From positions 186,001-250,000 of the forward strand of contig CAVXME010000002.1 in assembly GCA_963762965.1 (NCBI GenBank): a stretch of DNA of 64,000 nt. The letters are read 5' to 3'. Position 1 is the stretch's first letter; each line of letters begins with the position of its first letter. This document shows, in pieces, positions 7,472-16,230 of this stretch. The notes under the pieces are model-generated. The model had not been told where the DNA came from and did not search any database. It saw only the letters and a program-made list of their open reading frames with translations. The position numbers and the translations under genes were made by a program. This stretch comes from DATBAX01 sp963762965. GTDB taxonomy: Bacteria > Acidobacteriota > Terriglobia > Terriglobales > Acidobacteriaceae.

Positions 7472-8473
7472 GTGATCCGAAGACTTGCGCTTTTGTGTCT
7501 AGCTCTGGCGGTACCCGCTTTGGGGCAGACCACGTTAAATGGGGCGGGCGCAACTTTCCCTTATCCGATGTATTCCAAGTGGTTTAGCGAATACCACAAA
7601 GCTCATCCCGAAGTTGAAATTAATTATCAGTCTATCGGGAGCGGTGGTGGAATCCGCCAGGTGCTGGCTGGGACCGTCGATTTCGGAGCCAGCGATGGCC
7701 CCATGTCGGACGAACAACTATCCCAGTCAAAGACAAAGATTCTGCATATTCCCACCGTGCTGGGCGCGGTTGTTCCGGCTTACAACGTTCCCGGCGTTAC
7801 CGTAGAAGTGAAGTTCACGCCCCAGGCACTGGCCGACATTTTTCTGGGCAAGGTGACTTCATGGAATGACAAAGAAATCACCAGCGCTAATCCGGGAGTG
7901 AATTTCCCCAACCAGGAAATCATTGTGCTTCACCGCTCCGATGGCAGCGGCACAACCTACATTTTCACCGACTATCTCTCCAAGATCAGTTCCGAGTGGC
8001 AGAACGGCCCGAGCAAGGGAACATCGGTTAAGTGGCCGAAGGGTCTCGGTGGCAAGGGCAATGAAGGGGTGGCCGGCATGATCCGCCAGATGCCGGGCTC
8101 CATCGGCTATATCGAACTGATTTATGCGGTTCAGAACAAGATTCCCTACGGAATCATGAAGAACGGCTCCGGCAATTTCATCAAGGCCAGCCTGGAGAGC
8201 GTTACCGCGGCTGCCGCCTCCGCCCCCAAAATGCCGGCGGACTTCCGTGTTTCCATCACCAATGCGCCGGGTAAAGATGCCTACCCAATTTCCAGCTTCA
8301 CCTGGCTCCTGATTCCGGCCCAGTCGAAAGATGCGGCCAAGGGAAAAATCCTGGCTGACTTTTTGTCTTGGATGGTAAACGACGGGCAAAAAATGACCGC
8401 TGATTTGACCTACGCGCCGTTGCCAGACAACGTCGCGGCCAAGGTCAAGGATGCAATCAAACAAGTACATTAA
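7472..8473 (+). CDS. pstS: Phosphate ABC transporter substrate-binding protein
   Basis: 333 residues from GTG 7472, preceded by AGGAGG at 5-bp spacing. A signal peptide (LALLCLALAVPALG) leads into the periplasmic phosphate-binding protein: NGAGATFPYPMYSKW, then QSIGSGGGIRQV, DFGASDGPMSD and HRSDGSGTTYIFTDYL, all phosphate-contacting segments of PstS. It delivers phosphate to PstCAB, whose genes lie 5.8 kb downstream and are separated from it by polyphosphate genes. Expression is probably phosphate-controlled through the Pho-box-like repeat. A strong hairpin follows the stop. Confidence 0.95.
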   Translation: MIRRLALLCLALAVPALGQTTLNGAGATFPYPMYSKWFSEYHKAHPEVEINYQSIGSGGGIRQVLAGTVDFGASDGPMSDEQLSQSKTKILHIPTVLGAVVPAYNVPGVTVEVKFTPQALADIFLGKVTSWNDKEITSANPGVNFPNQEIIVLHRSDGSGTTYIFTDYLSKISSEWQNGPSKGTSVKWPKGLGGKGNEGVAGMIRQMPGSIGYIELIYAVQNKIPYGIMKNGSGNFIKASLESVTAAAASAPKMPADFRVSITNAPGKDAYPISSFTWLLIPAQSKDAAKGKILADFLSWMVNDGQKMTADLTYAPLPDNVAAKVKDAIKQVH

Positions 8474-8480
8474 AGCCAAC

Positions 8481-8508
8481 GGGCTCCGGGTTTCTTATTC
8501 CGGAGCCC
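8481..8508 (+). terminator. Probable terminator after pstS
   Basis: Perfect 9-bp stem GGGCTCCGG / CCGGAGCCC with a 10-nt loop starting 8 bp after the pstS stop. The following bases (ATCTTCT) are only moderately T-rich, so termination may be partial or the hairpin may protect the pstS mRNA end. Confidence 0.6.
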
Positions 8509-8606
8509 ATCTTCTATCCAAGTGGGCGCTTTGAATTCTCTCGGGCCAGCAGCCACGGAACCTCCCGCCATCCCCAAGCCCCGTCTGCTTTATACTGGCA
8601 GTTCTT

Positions 8607-9014
8607 ATGCAGCCCAGAGCCCGCTTTATCCCGGTAGCTTTTCTCCTGCTCATTTCCACTTTATTTGCTGCCGAGAATCCGAACTTGACCGGGGTGATCG
8701 TGGATGTCGAGGAGAAAGTGCATACTCGCGTTCTTTACTACGTTGTCGACACTCCGATCACTCGGGACGACCCTTACTACGAAGTTTCCGTGCAGATCAA
8801 AGACAAGATTTATGCCGGCGAGCATGCACCCAGGCACGTTGCGGATACGTTGCCCGCAGATTGGAAACCGGGAACAGACGTGAAGGTCCGGCTCGAGAAA
8901 CACACCATGTTTCTAAAGCGCCCCAACGGCGAAGAAATGGAATTCATAATTACCAGACATACCGCGGCGTCTGCGCCCTTCGAGGCCCCGCACCCCACAC
9001 CTCCGCAGAAGTAA
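8607..9014 (+). CDS. Secreted hypothetical protein
   Basis: 135 residues with a signal peptide (FIPVAFLLLISTLFA, cleavage near AAEN). The mature protein is a short beta-rich domain with alternating hydrophobic residues (GVIVDVEEKVHTRVLYYVVDT, then YYEVSVQIKDKIYAGEHA) and a proline-rich tail. I do not recognise a named family. It lies between the pstS terminator and ppk, 36 bp before the preferred ppk start, and may be co-transcribed with ppk. Confidence 0.65.
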   Translation: MQPRARFIPVAFLLLISTLFAAENPNLTGVIVDVEEKVHTRVLYYVVDTPITRDDPYYEVSVQIKDKIYAGEHAPRHVADTLPADWKPGTDVKVRLEKHTMFLKRPNGEEMEFIITRHTAASAPFEAPHPTPPQK

Positions 9015-9050
9015 CAGGCAGGTGTGAGTCTGAGCGTTCTGCCTTGCATT

Positions 9051-11201
9051 ATGGTTCGAATAGCACTCGATAGTCCGTCCTGCTACATCAACCGCGAGAC
9101 CTCCTGGCTCGCGTTCAACCGCCGTGTGTTGGAGGAAGCCCAGGACGAAAACAATCCGCTGCTGGAGCGCCTGAAGTTCCTTTCGATTACCGCCAGCAAC
9201 CTCGACGAATTTTTCGAAGTCCGCATTGCCGCGCTGGTGCAACAGATTGAAGATGGACACACCGAAGCCGGGCCGGACGGCCTCTCCATGCTCGAAGAGC
9301 GCGACCTGGCCTCGCAAATCATGCACGAATTCGTGGGAGATCAATATCGCTGCTGGAACGACGAGCTGCGCCCATCACTCAAGAAGAACGGAATTCGAGT
9401 GCTTGGCATCCACGAATTGGACGCCAAGGCGAAGGCCTTTATCGACGAGTATTGCGAACGCGAACTTGATCTTCTGCTCACCCCGGTCACCATCGATCCC
9501 TCGCATCCCTTTCCCCGCGTGATTAACAAAGCTTTATGCGTGGCCTTTCTATTGCGCCGCCGCCGCCGTTCGGCGCTCACCTACACCGGTGTGGTCACCG
9601 TGCCCCGCGCTTTGCCCCGGCTGGTGCGACTGCCGTCGGAAGGCACCACCGATTTCATTTTTCTTGCCGACCTTGTCACCTACCATGCCTCCCGCATGTA
9701 TCACGGCTACGATATTGTTTCCTCTGCTGCTTTTCGGGTCACGCGCAACAGCAATCTATATCTGGCGGAAGAAGAATCCCGCAGCCTGCTCGAGTCTGTG
9801 CGGACGGAATTGCACAATCGACGCAAAGGCGACGCGGTCCGCCTGGAAATTGATGCCGACGCCGATCCTGAAATCATCGAGCGTTTGCGCATAAACTTCG
9901 ACCTGGATCCGTGGCAGGTATTTCCCGTGCACGGGCCGGTGAATCTTTCGCGTCTGTTCAATATTTATGAGCAAACGGAACATCCAGAGCTCAAGTTCAA
10001 ACCCTTCGCTCCACGCGAACTGCGGCTCACCGCGAAATCGCAGGACTTGTTCGAAGAACTTCGCCGTCACGACGTGCTGCTGCATCACCCTTTCGATTCT
10101 TATGACGCGGTCGTTTCCTTCATTGAATCCGCTGCCGAAGATCCCCGGATATTGTCGATCAAACAAACCCTTTATCGCACCAACGAGCATTCGTTGATTG
10201 TTCCCGCGCTCATCGCAGCCGGCGAAAAAAAGGAAGTGACGGCGGTGGTGGAACTGAAGGCCCGCTTTGACGAGGCCTCCAACATCCGCTGGGCGCGCGA
10301 TCTCGAGGATGCGGGAGTGCAGGTATTCCACGGTCTGGTCGGGTTGAAAACTCATTGCAAACTCTCGCTTCTGGTTCGTCAGGATCCCGACGGAGTCACC
10401 CGCAGCTATGCCCACCTCGGCACCGGCAACTACAACGCGACCACAGCCCGCTTCTACACTGACTTGAGTTTGCTCACCGCCGACCCGGCGATTACGGGGG
10501 CCGTCCATGATGTTTTCAGCTTCTTGACCGCATACGCCGAACATCCCAGCTATGAGCCGCTGTTCGTGGCGCCGCTCGACGTTGCCGAGCACTGCCTAGC
10601 TTTGATTGCCCGTGAGACCGAACATGCCCGTCATGGCCGTCCGGCGCACATCATCGCCAAGATGAATGCATTGCTCGACAAGAACATCATCACCGCTCTT
10701 TATCGTGCGTCGCAGGCCGGGGTGGAGGTCGACCTCATCGTTCGTGGCATGTGCGCTCTCCGCCCCGGCATAAAGGGCGTGAGCGACCACATCCGCGTGC
10801 GCAGCATTGTGGGCCGTTTCCTCGAGCACAGCCGCATTTTTTATTTCCTGAACGGTGGCGAAGAGCAAATTTACCTGGGCAGCGCCGATTGGATGCCGCG
10901 AAATCTATACGAACGCGTCGAAGTATTGTTTCCACTTAAAGACGAGATTCTGCGGGAGCGGGTGCGCCGCGAAATTCTGAACGCGTACTTGGCCGACACC
11001 CAGAAGTCTCGCCTGCTGCAAAAAGATGGGACTTACATTCGAACCTGGCAAGCCCAGGGCAAACGGAAGCCGGCCGCGACCACTGGTTTTAGCGCGCAGG
11101 ACTTTCTCATCGGTCTGGCGGAAGGGAAGCAGTCGCCGGAGAGCATTCCGGCCGCTTCACCCCGCAAAACGAAAAAAACACTGGTTCGAAAGGATCGATA
11201 A
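9051..11201 (+). CDS. ppk: Polyphosphate kinase 1
   Basis: 716 residues from ATG 9051. PPK1 reversibly builds polyphosphate from ATP. Landmarks: YINRETSWLAFNRRVL at the N-terminus, ITASNLDEFFEVR, the phosphorylated-His region LKTHCKLSLLVR, YAHLGTGNYN, RFLEHSRIFYF and YLGSADWMPRN. With this start the two catalytic His fall at residues 435 and 593, almost the E. coli numbering (435 and 592), which supports 9051 over the in-frame GTG at 9024. There is no clear Shine-Dalgarno at either start. sixA follows 6 bp later, so ppk and sixA are one transcription unit. Confidence 0.96.
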   Translation: MVRIALDSPSCYINRETSWLAFNRRVLEEAQDENNPLLERLKFLSITASNLDEFFEVRIAALVQQIEDGHTEAGPDGLSMLEERDLASQIMHEFVGDQYRCWNDELRPSLKKNGIRVLGIHELDAKAKAFIDEYCERELDLLLTPVTIDPSHPFPRVINKALCVAFLLRRRRRSALTYTGVVTVPRALPRLVRLPSEGTTDFIFLADLVTYHASRMYHGYDIVSSAAFRVTRNSNLYLAEEESRSLLESVRTELHNRRKGDAVRLEIDADADPEIIERLRINFDLDPWQVFPVHGPVNLSRLFNIYEQTEHPELKFKPFAPRELRLTAKSQDLFEELRRHDVLLHHPFDSYDAVVSFIESAAEDPRILSIKQTLYRTNEHSLIVPALIAAGEKKEVTAVVELKARFDEASNIRWARDLEDAGVQVFHGLVGLKTHCKLSLLVRQDPDGVTRSYAHLGTGNYNATTARFYTDLSLLTADPAITGAVHDVFSFLTAYAEHPSYEPLFVAPLDVAEHCLALIARETEHARHGRPAHIIAKMNALLDKNIITALYRASQAGVEVDLIVRGMCALRPGIKGVSDHIRVRSIVGRFLEHSRIFYFLNGGEEQIYLGSADWMPRNLYERVEVLFPLKDEILRERVRREILNAYLADTQKSRLLQKDGTYIRTWQAQGKRKPAATTGFSAQDFLIGLAEGKQSPESIPAASPRKTKKTLVRKDR

Positions 11202-11207
11202 GACGAA

Positions 11208-11738
11208 ATGGTCATTTACTTTTTGCGTCATGCCAATGCCGGTGAGCGTTTGTCCAACCTTAAAAAGGACGAACAGCGTGCTCTCGACAAGGCCGGGATC
11301 GAGCAATGTGGCTATGTGGGACGGGCCCTCGCCGCGCTCGAGGTCCAGGTGGACGTCGTCATTTCCAGCCCTTTGAAGCGCGCCGCACAGACCGCATCGC
11401 TGGTTGGCAACGAACTTAGCTACGAAGGCAAGTTGCAGTTTGAAGACGCCCTGCGGCCTTCGGCTTCCTTTGCTGACTTCCGCAAATTACTCGATAAATA
11501 CGCGAAATATGATTCGCTCATGGTGGTCGGGCACAATCCAAATCTGAGCGAATTTCTGGGGCGTTCGATTAGCGAAGCAGGATGCGAAGCCGTCGTTGAA
11601 CTGAAGAAAGGCGCTGTGGCGAAGGTGGAAATGGGCCGCCACCTGGCTGCATTGCAATGGTGTTTGACTCCGCGGGTCCTGCGCGAACTCTACGACGCCG
11701 CAGCCACCAGTTCCCGCCCAAAGACTTCGCGGAAGTAA
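11208..11738 (+). CDS. sixA: SixA-type histidine phosphatase
   Basis: 176 residues of the RHG phosphohistidine phosphatase superfamily. The catalytic RHANAG sits at residues 7-12, SSPLKRAAQTA near 54 supplies the second Arg, and VVGHNPNL near 107 the second His. SixA removes phosphate from His-phosphorylated proteins, for example phosphorelay or PTS components. Its position 6 bp behind ppk and tail-to-tail with ppx (49-bp overlap of the 3' ends) is suggestive of a role in polyphosphate metabolism, but that is inference. The C-terminal extension after about residue 160 is low complexity. Confidence 0.88.
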   Translation: MVIYFLRHANAGERLSNLKKDEQRALDKAGIEQCGYVGRALAALEVQVDVVISSPLKRAAQTASLVGNELSYEGKLQFEDALRPSASFADFRKLLDKYAKYDSLMVVGHNPNLSEFLGRSISEAGCEAVVELKKGAVAKVEMGRHLAALQWCLTPRVLRELYDAAATSSRPKTSRK

Positions 11739-13219
11739 GTGTTTTCCTTCGCCACCGCCCACAATTCGAGGTCCACGCTGGCGCGCGGCTTCGGCACCAG
11801 GGTCAGCCGCACTTCTCCATCACGGGCGCGGATCCGCGTCGTGCGGATGGCGCCGCTGCGCCCCAGGTTTAAGGCCCTGGCCAACCGCAGCAAGACCGAC
11901 GCCTTGGGCAAACACTGCTGGTCCTCCGGGGACAACAGTCTGACCGTGTTGTCCTCTGGCACCGGCCGGGACTTGCCAAGATAGCGCGCGATCGCGGCGA
12001 TGATCTGCCTCTGTTGCGGCGTGTAACCTAATATCTCGGAATGCGAAATGATGTAGTAGGTGTGGCGATGCCTTCCGTTGCGGTTGACGTAGTCCCCGAC
12101 CTCGTACAGCATGGCCGCCGCCGCCAGCCATTCAGCGTAATCGACGGGCAACCGGTGCACAGACTTCAATCCCGCAAACAGTTCCATGGCCGACGCTCGC
12201 ACCTGTAGAGCATGTTGCAGGTCGACCCGATAATGCTCAACCGCAACCCGAATCGAATCCCATCGTTCCGACTCGATCTGCTTTCCGGAACGCGTGCCGC
12301 GGTCGTACTCCGCAGCCATCTGCGCCAGCAGCCCATCGCGCAGACCGAGTGGAGAGTAACGGAATCCTTGCAAGCGGCAGCTTTCCAGCAACTCCGCATA
12401 CACGGCTGCGCCGGCCACAATGATCTCTGCCCGGCGTGGCCCCACTCCCGAGAGCTTTCTTCTTGCCTCGAGCGGCGAGCGCGCCAATAGTTTCGCGATG
12501 CGCTGCATCTGGGTGCGGGAAACCGACGCGGCCCGCGCCCCTTTGGTCTTATACATCCCGTGGCAAACCGCGGCCAGAGATTCGGCTGTCCCCGAAGTTG
12601 CGATGGCAATGTTGGGACGAGTCCGCATAATTCGCTGGGTGATGCGGCCAATTTCACGGGAAATGAATCCGCGCATTTGCAGTAATTCTGGTTTGCGCGG
12701 CGGATCGTGTTGCAGGAATTCGTTGGTGAGCCGCACCGCGCCTAGTGGCAAACTGACCGTGTCGCGGATATGCCCTTTATGCGAAATCGTGACTTCGCAA
12801 CTTCCACCACCGAGGTCAATCATCAGTACAGGAGATGTGGTGACTCGCAGGGTCGAAACCAGGCCCAGGTGAATCAGCCGCGCTTCTTCCAGTCCGGAAA
12901 TGATTTCCACATTCCAGCCCGTGGTCGAGCGCACCCACTCCAGAAACGCCCGCGAATTGCGCGCATCGCGCAGGGCACTGGTGGCCACCACGCGGACCGA
13001 ATCCACGCCTGCGTTCTGCACCGCCCGATGAAAACGTCGCAGGACCTTGACCGTATTTGCGATTGCCTCGGGAGAAAGAAACCCGTTGCGGAATACCGAT
13101 TCTCCCAGCCGGGTCACCTCGCGGTCTTCAAGAATTTCGTGCAGCCGGTGTCCGCTCAAGCGGGAAATCTTCAAGCGGACAGAATTGGAACCGATATCAA
13201 CAGCGGCAAGAGTCGGCAT
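11690..13219 (-). CDS. ppx: Exopolyphosphatase / Ppx-GppA phosphatase
   Basis: 509 residues, full length for the two-domain Ppx plus HD-like type. The N-terminal ASKHA ATPase-fold domain has VDIGSNSVRLKI and MIDLGGGSCEVTI; the C-terminal helical half (about 310-500) has HSEILGYTPQQRQIIAAIARYLGKS, an HD-like segment. Ppx removes terminal phosphate from polyphosphate and GppA hydrolyses pppGpp; the cluster with ppk and CHAD favours polyphosphate. It converges on sixA with 49 bp of overlap. The CHAD gene lies 72 bp upstream on the same strand and may be the first gene of a two-gene operon. Confidence 0.93.
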   Translation of the reverse strand: MPTLAAVDIGSNSVRLKISRLSGHRLHEILEDREVTRLGESVFRNGFLSPEAIANTVKVLRRFHRAVQNAGVDSVRVVATSALRDARNSRAFLEWVRSTTGWNVEIISGLEEARLIHLGLVSTLRVTTSPVLMIDLGGGSCEVTISHKGHIRDTVSLPLGAVRLTNEFLQHDPPRKPELLQMRGFISREIGRITQRIMRTRPNIAIATSGTAESLAAVCHGMYKTKGARAASVSRTQMQRIAKLLARSPLEARRKLSGVGPRRAEIIVAGAAVYAELLESCRLQGFRYSPLGLRDGLLAQMAAEYDRGTRSGKQIESERWDSIRVAVEHYRVDLQHALQVRASAMELFAGLKSVHRLPVDYAEWLAAAAMLYEVGDYVNRNGRHRHTYYIISHSEILGYTPQQRQIIAAIARYLGKSRPVPEDNTVRLLSPEDQQCLPKASVLLRLARALNLGRSGAIRTTRIRARDGEVRLTLVPKPRASVDLELWAVAKENTYFREVFGRELVAAAS

Positions 13220-13291
13220 AGCGGACGCAAGATAGTTTACAGCGGGAAGAGGATCGAGCTACGAAAAATGTCGCGCATGAGAAACGAACTC

Positions 13292-14143
13292 TTATGCGAC
13301 CGATGCTGTAGCGTCCTGAGCGGGTGGTTTGCGATTCTGGATGCTTTCCATCTTCATCGGTTTCTTGCCAGCAATATTCGCCCGCATTTCCACCACGGCG
13401 TCCACCCCCTGCCGGAATTTTGCCCGGGTCAGGTTACGCAAGGCGGCCACCAGGGCGGAATCGCGCACTCCGCCAAATAATTCTTCCGCCCGTACGGTGA
13501 GTTTCAACCAATCGTGCCAGTCGCCGATAACATCTTGCATGCCTTTGAGCTGTTCGATGACGCGTTGCGCATCGGGATCTTTGCCGGCAAACTCCGCCAA
13601 ATAGCGGGCCCGCTTGCCCGCAATTCTGTATTGGTGCAAGGTCTTTTCGGTCAGCGGACCCTGACTTCGGCCCAGTTGAGCAAACTCGCGCGTGGTAACA
13701 CTCAACGGGTTTGTGCTCTCCGGAATTTCCAGATCTCTTGCCGCGCGCCTCAGCCGTTTCCGTAGTTCCCGGATTTTCTCTTTATTGAGAGATTGCGCCA
13801 GTTTCTTTTCTTGTTTCCCACGTTCTTGCGCAAGCGTGCGTTGCAATTGCGATTTCTGTCCAACTTCCCGCGCGATCTTCAGACTTCGCAGGTTGGACAT
13901 CTGCACGTCCAGGTCACGCACTCGTCCCGCCTTCTTGCGTAGACGAGCCAGAAGCTTCAACAGTTTCCTGTCATTGCGGCTCGACTCGGGGACTAGACAC
14001 CCCAGCAATGCTTCCACCCGGCGGCTGTAAGTGCGAAATTTGTGCACGCTCGCGGGATCCAGTTGCTTCGCCGCCTTGGTGAGCTGACGATCCAATTTCT
14101 GGAAAACACTGCGGCACTGGGCGTGGTCAAGCGGCATAGACAT
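13292..14143 (-). CDS. CHAD domain protein
   Basis: 283 residues with a CHAD fold: an all-helical, strongly basic protein with spaced His, Arg and Lys (VHKFRTYSRRVEALLGCL near the N-terminus, then LHQYRIAGKRARYLAEF near the middle). CHAD domains bind polyphosphate and often sit beside ppk, ppx or CYTH genes, as here. The middle section (about 95-135) is a charged coiled-coil-like segment rich in K, R and E. It is transcribed away from pstC, and the 145-bp gap to pstC holds the second Pho-box-like repeat. The function is likely polyphosphate binding or granule organisation. Confidence 0.85.
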   Translation of the reverse strand: MSMPLDHAQCRSVFQKLDRQLTKAAKQLDPASVHKFRTYSRRVEALLGCLVPESSRNDRKLLKLLARLRKKAGRVRDLDVQMSNLRSLKIAREVGQKSQLQRTLAQERGKQEKKLAQSLNKEKIRELRKRLRRAARDLEIPESTNPLSVTTREFAQLGRSQGPLTEKTLHQYRIAGKRARYLAEFAGKDPDAQRVIEQLKGMQDVIGDWHDWLKLTVRAEELFGGVRDSALVAALRNLTRAKFRQGVDAVVEMRANIAGKKPMKMESIQNRKPPAQDATASVA

Positions 14144-14247
14144 CCATTCAAGGGTATAAAAAATATAGAACTATCCTGGGAAATACAACTGGTGTAGATT
14201 GTTTCCGGCAGACTCACTTACACACAGCAGCCGAAACAAGGGCCCTA

Positions 14248-14265
14248 TTTTAACACTGCTGTAAC
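14248..14265 (+). promoter_or_regulatory. Pho-box-like direct repeat upstream of pstC
   Basis: TTTTAAC-ACTG-CTGTAAC: the same 7+4+7 layout as the site before pstS, with the downstream half-site identical. A -10-like TAGCTT at 14276-14281 lies 10 bp after the box, exactly the spacing seen at pstS. If this -10 is used, transcription would begin close to the pstC ATG. Confidence 0.75.
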
Positions 14266-14288
14266 ACGATTCTGCTAGCTTGATTACG

Positions 14289-15353
14289 ATGGCCAATCAA
14301 GCACTAGGAGCGCCACCATTGCCAGGGCCGCAACCTGTTATAAATAAAGAAGTTGCGGTCGATGGGAAAGCTGACGCTGGTCTTCTTGCCAACGCCGGCA
14401 ACAGCCAGTTTGCCGATCGCGTTTTTTCTTTTGCAATGCTTTGCTGTGCGCTCTGTGTCTTGTCCCTGGTCGGCTTGATCATTTATGAACTCGCCGGTAA
14501 GTCCAGCCTTTCCTGGCACGCTTCCGGACTCAAGTTCTTCTGGCGAAGTGATTGGGACCCGGTAAACGAACAATTTGGGGCACTGCCCTTCATCTTCGGT
14601 ACGGTCCTCTCGTCCATCCTTGCCCTGCTGCTTGCAGTCCCGCTGGCCGTTGGGGTTGCGGTATTCATCACCGAAATGTGTCCCCGCAAGCTGCGCGGAG
14701 CTTTGGCTTTCACCACTGAGCTGCTGGCCGCCATTCCCAGCGTCGTCTACGGGGTGTGGGCCATGTTCGTGCTGGTTCCTTTTTTGCGAGAGGATGTGGA
14801 ACCCTGGCTGGCACATTATTTCGGATGGACTTCGAATTTCACCCACAGATTTGGTTTCCAGGGCCCGTTTGAAGGTCAACCATTCGGCATCGGGATGCTT
14901 GCCGCCGCAATCATCCTTGCCATTATGGTGGTACCCATTGTTTCCTCAATCACGCGCGAAGTGATGACGGCCGTTCCTCAGCAGCAGCGCGAGGCGGTTC
15001 TCGCGCTCGGTGCAACCCGCTGGGAAATGATCCGCACGGGAGTCTTGCGCAATGCCCGGGCGGGCATTTTTGGCGGAGTGATCTTGGGCCTGGGCCGGGC
15101 CTTGGGCGAAACCATGGCGGTCACCATGGTGATTGGCAACACTCCGCAAATAGCTGCTTCGCTTTTTGCTCCGGGCTACACCATGGCCAGCGTGATCGCC
15201 AACGAATTCAACGAAGCTCCAGGAGACACCTATCGCAGTGCATTGATTGAAATCGGACTGGCACTTTTCTTCGTCACCATCATCGTCAACATTTTGGCGC
15301 AGCTCCTGGTCTGGACTGTAACTCGAGGTACCCCGGCGAGGGCCAATGGCTGA
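14289..15353 (+). CDS. pstC: Phosphate ABC transporter permease PstC
   Basis: 354 residues from ATG 14289. A cytoplasmic N-terminus of about 45 residues precedes TM1 (FAMLCCALCVLSLVGLIIYEL); at least five further TM segments follow, with the BPD_transp_1 EAA-type loop EAVLALGATRWEMIRTGVL near residue 240. With PstA it forms the channel of the high-affinity phosphate importer. No Shine-Dalgarno is visible and the predicted -10 is only 7 bp upstream, so translation may be leaderless. It overlaps pstA by 8 bp and heads the pstCAB-phoU operon. Confidence 0.93.
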   Translation: MANQALGAPPLPGPQPVINKEVAVDGKADAGLLANAGNSQFADRVFSFAMLCCALCVLSLVGLIIYELAGKSSLSWHASGLKFFWRSDWDPVNEQFGALPFIFGTVLSSILALLLAVPLAVGVAVFITEMCPRKLRGALAFTTELLAAIPSVVYGVWAMFVLVPFLREDVEPWLAHYFGWTSNFTHRFGFQGPFEGQPFGIGMLAAAIILAIMVVPIVSSITREVMTAVPQQQREAVLALGATRWEMIRTGVLRNARAGIFGGVILGLGRALGETMAVTMVIGNTPQIAASLFAPGYTMASVIANEFNEAPGDTYRSALIEIGLALFFVTIIVNILAQLLVWTVTRGTPARANG

Positions 15354-16227
15354 CACTTTAACCTCCAAGTTTGTATCAGCCCCGGTCAGCCTCTCCCGGC
15401 GTGGTATGAATCTCCTCGTTACCTGCGCGGCCGCCGGTGCGGTGATTCTGGTTCTGGCCCCACTCATCATCATCTTCGGTTACCTGGTCTTCAAAGGCAT
15501 TGCCTCCATTAACTGGGCTTTTCTCACTCAGATCCCAAAACCGCCGGGTGAAGTTGGCGGCGGCATGGCCAATGCGATTGCCGGTTCGGCATTAATTTTG
15601 TTTCTGGGAAGTCTCGCTGGTGTTCCTATCGGCATTGGCGCCGGCATCTACCTGGCCGAGTACGGACGCAATCGCTTCGGCAATCTGATTCGCTTTACCG
15701 CCGATGTGTTGAATGGAGTGCCGTCGATTATTGTCGGCATGGTCGCCTACGGTCTAGTCGTGGTGACCATGGGCAATTTCTCAGCCATCGCGGGCGGAGT
15801 CGCGCTGGCCATCATGATGATCCCCACCATCGCCCGCACCACCGAGGAAATGCTTTTGCTGGTGCCCAATGCCGTGCGCGAAGCCGCCTACGGTCTGGGA
15901 GTTTCGCGCTGGCGGACCACGCTTTCCATCACCTTGCGCACCGCGACATCCGGCGTGATCACCGGAGTCATGCTGGCCTTCGCCCGTGTCGCCGGCGAGA
16001 CCGCCCCGCTTCTGTTTACCGCGCTCGGCAACACCTATTGGAACTGGAAAATCAGCCAGCCGACTGCTGCCTTGTCTCTGCAAATCTACACTTACGCCAA
16101 TTCACCGTATGATGACTGGCACCGGCAAGCGTGGGCAGGTGCGCTGATTCTTATCGTGCTGATCGTGGCCTCGGTAAGCGCTGTCCGTCTGGTGGCCAGC
16201 CGCGGTATGCTCAAGGGAGCAAACTAA
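15346..16227 (+). CDS. pstA: Phosphate ABC transporter permease PstA
   Basis: 293 residues. Six TM segments are evident, starting with LLVTCAAAGAVILVLAPLIIIFGYLVF. PstA hallmarks are the GGGMANAIAGSALIL region, GVPIGIGAGIYLAEYG, DVLNGVPSIIVGM and the EAA loop REAAYGLGVSRWRTTLSI near residue 185. It forms the translocation pore with PstC. The ATG lies inside the 3' end of pstC (8-bp overlap), so translation is coupled; pstB follows after 3 bp. Confidence 0.95.
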   Translation: MADTLTSKFVSAPVSLSRRGMNLLVTCAAAGAVILVLAPLIIIFGYLVFKGIASINWAFLTQIPKPPGEVGGGMANAIAGSALILFLGSLAGVPIGIGAGIYLAEYGRNRFGNLIRFTADVLNGVPSIIVGMVAYGLVVVTMGNFSAIAGGVALAIMMIPTIARTTEEMLLLVPNAVREAAYGLGVSRWRTTLSITLRTATSGVITGVMLAFARVAGETAPLLFTALGNTYWNWKISQPTAALSLQIYTYANSPYDDWHRQAWAGALILIVLIVASVSAVRLVASRGMLKGAN

Positions 16228-16230
16228 CTC

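Noticed and set aside
9756..10592. 278-codon minus-strand frame inside ppk
   Set aside because: It is fully antisense to a conserved catalytic gene and has no domain features.
12770..13480. 236-codon plus-strand frame antisense to ppx and CHAD
   Set aside because: Composition is that of a shadow of high-GC coding DNA; both opposite-strand genes are clear family members.
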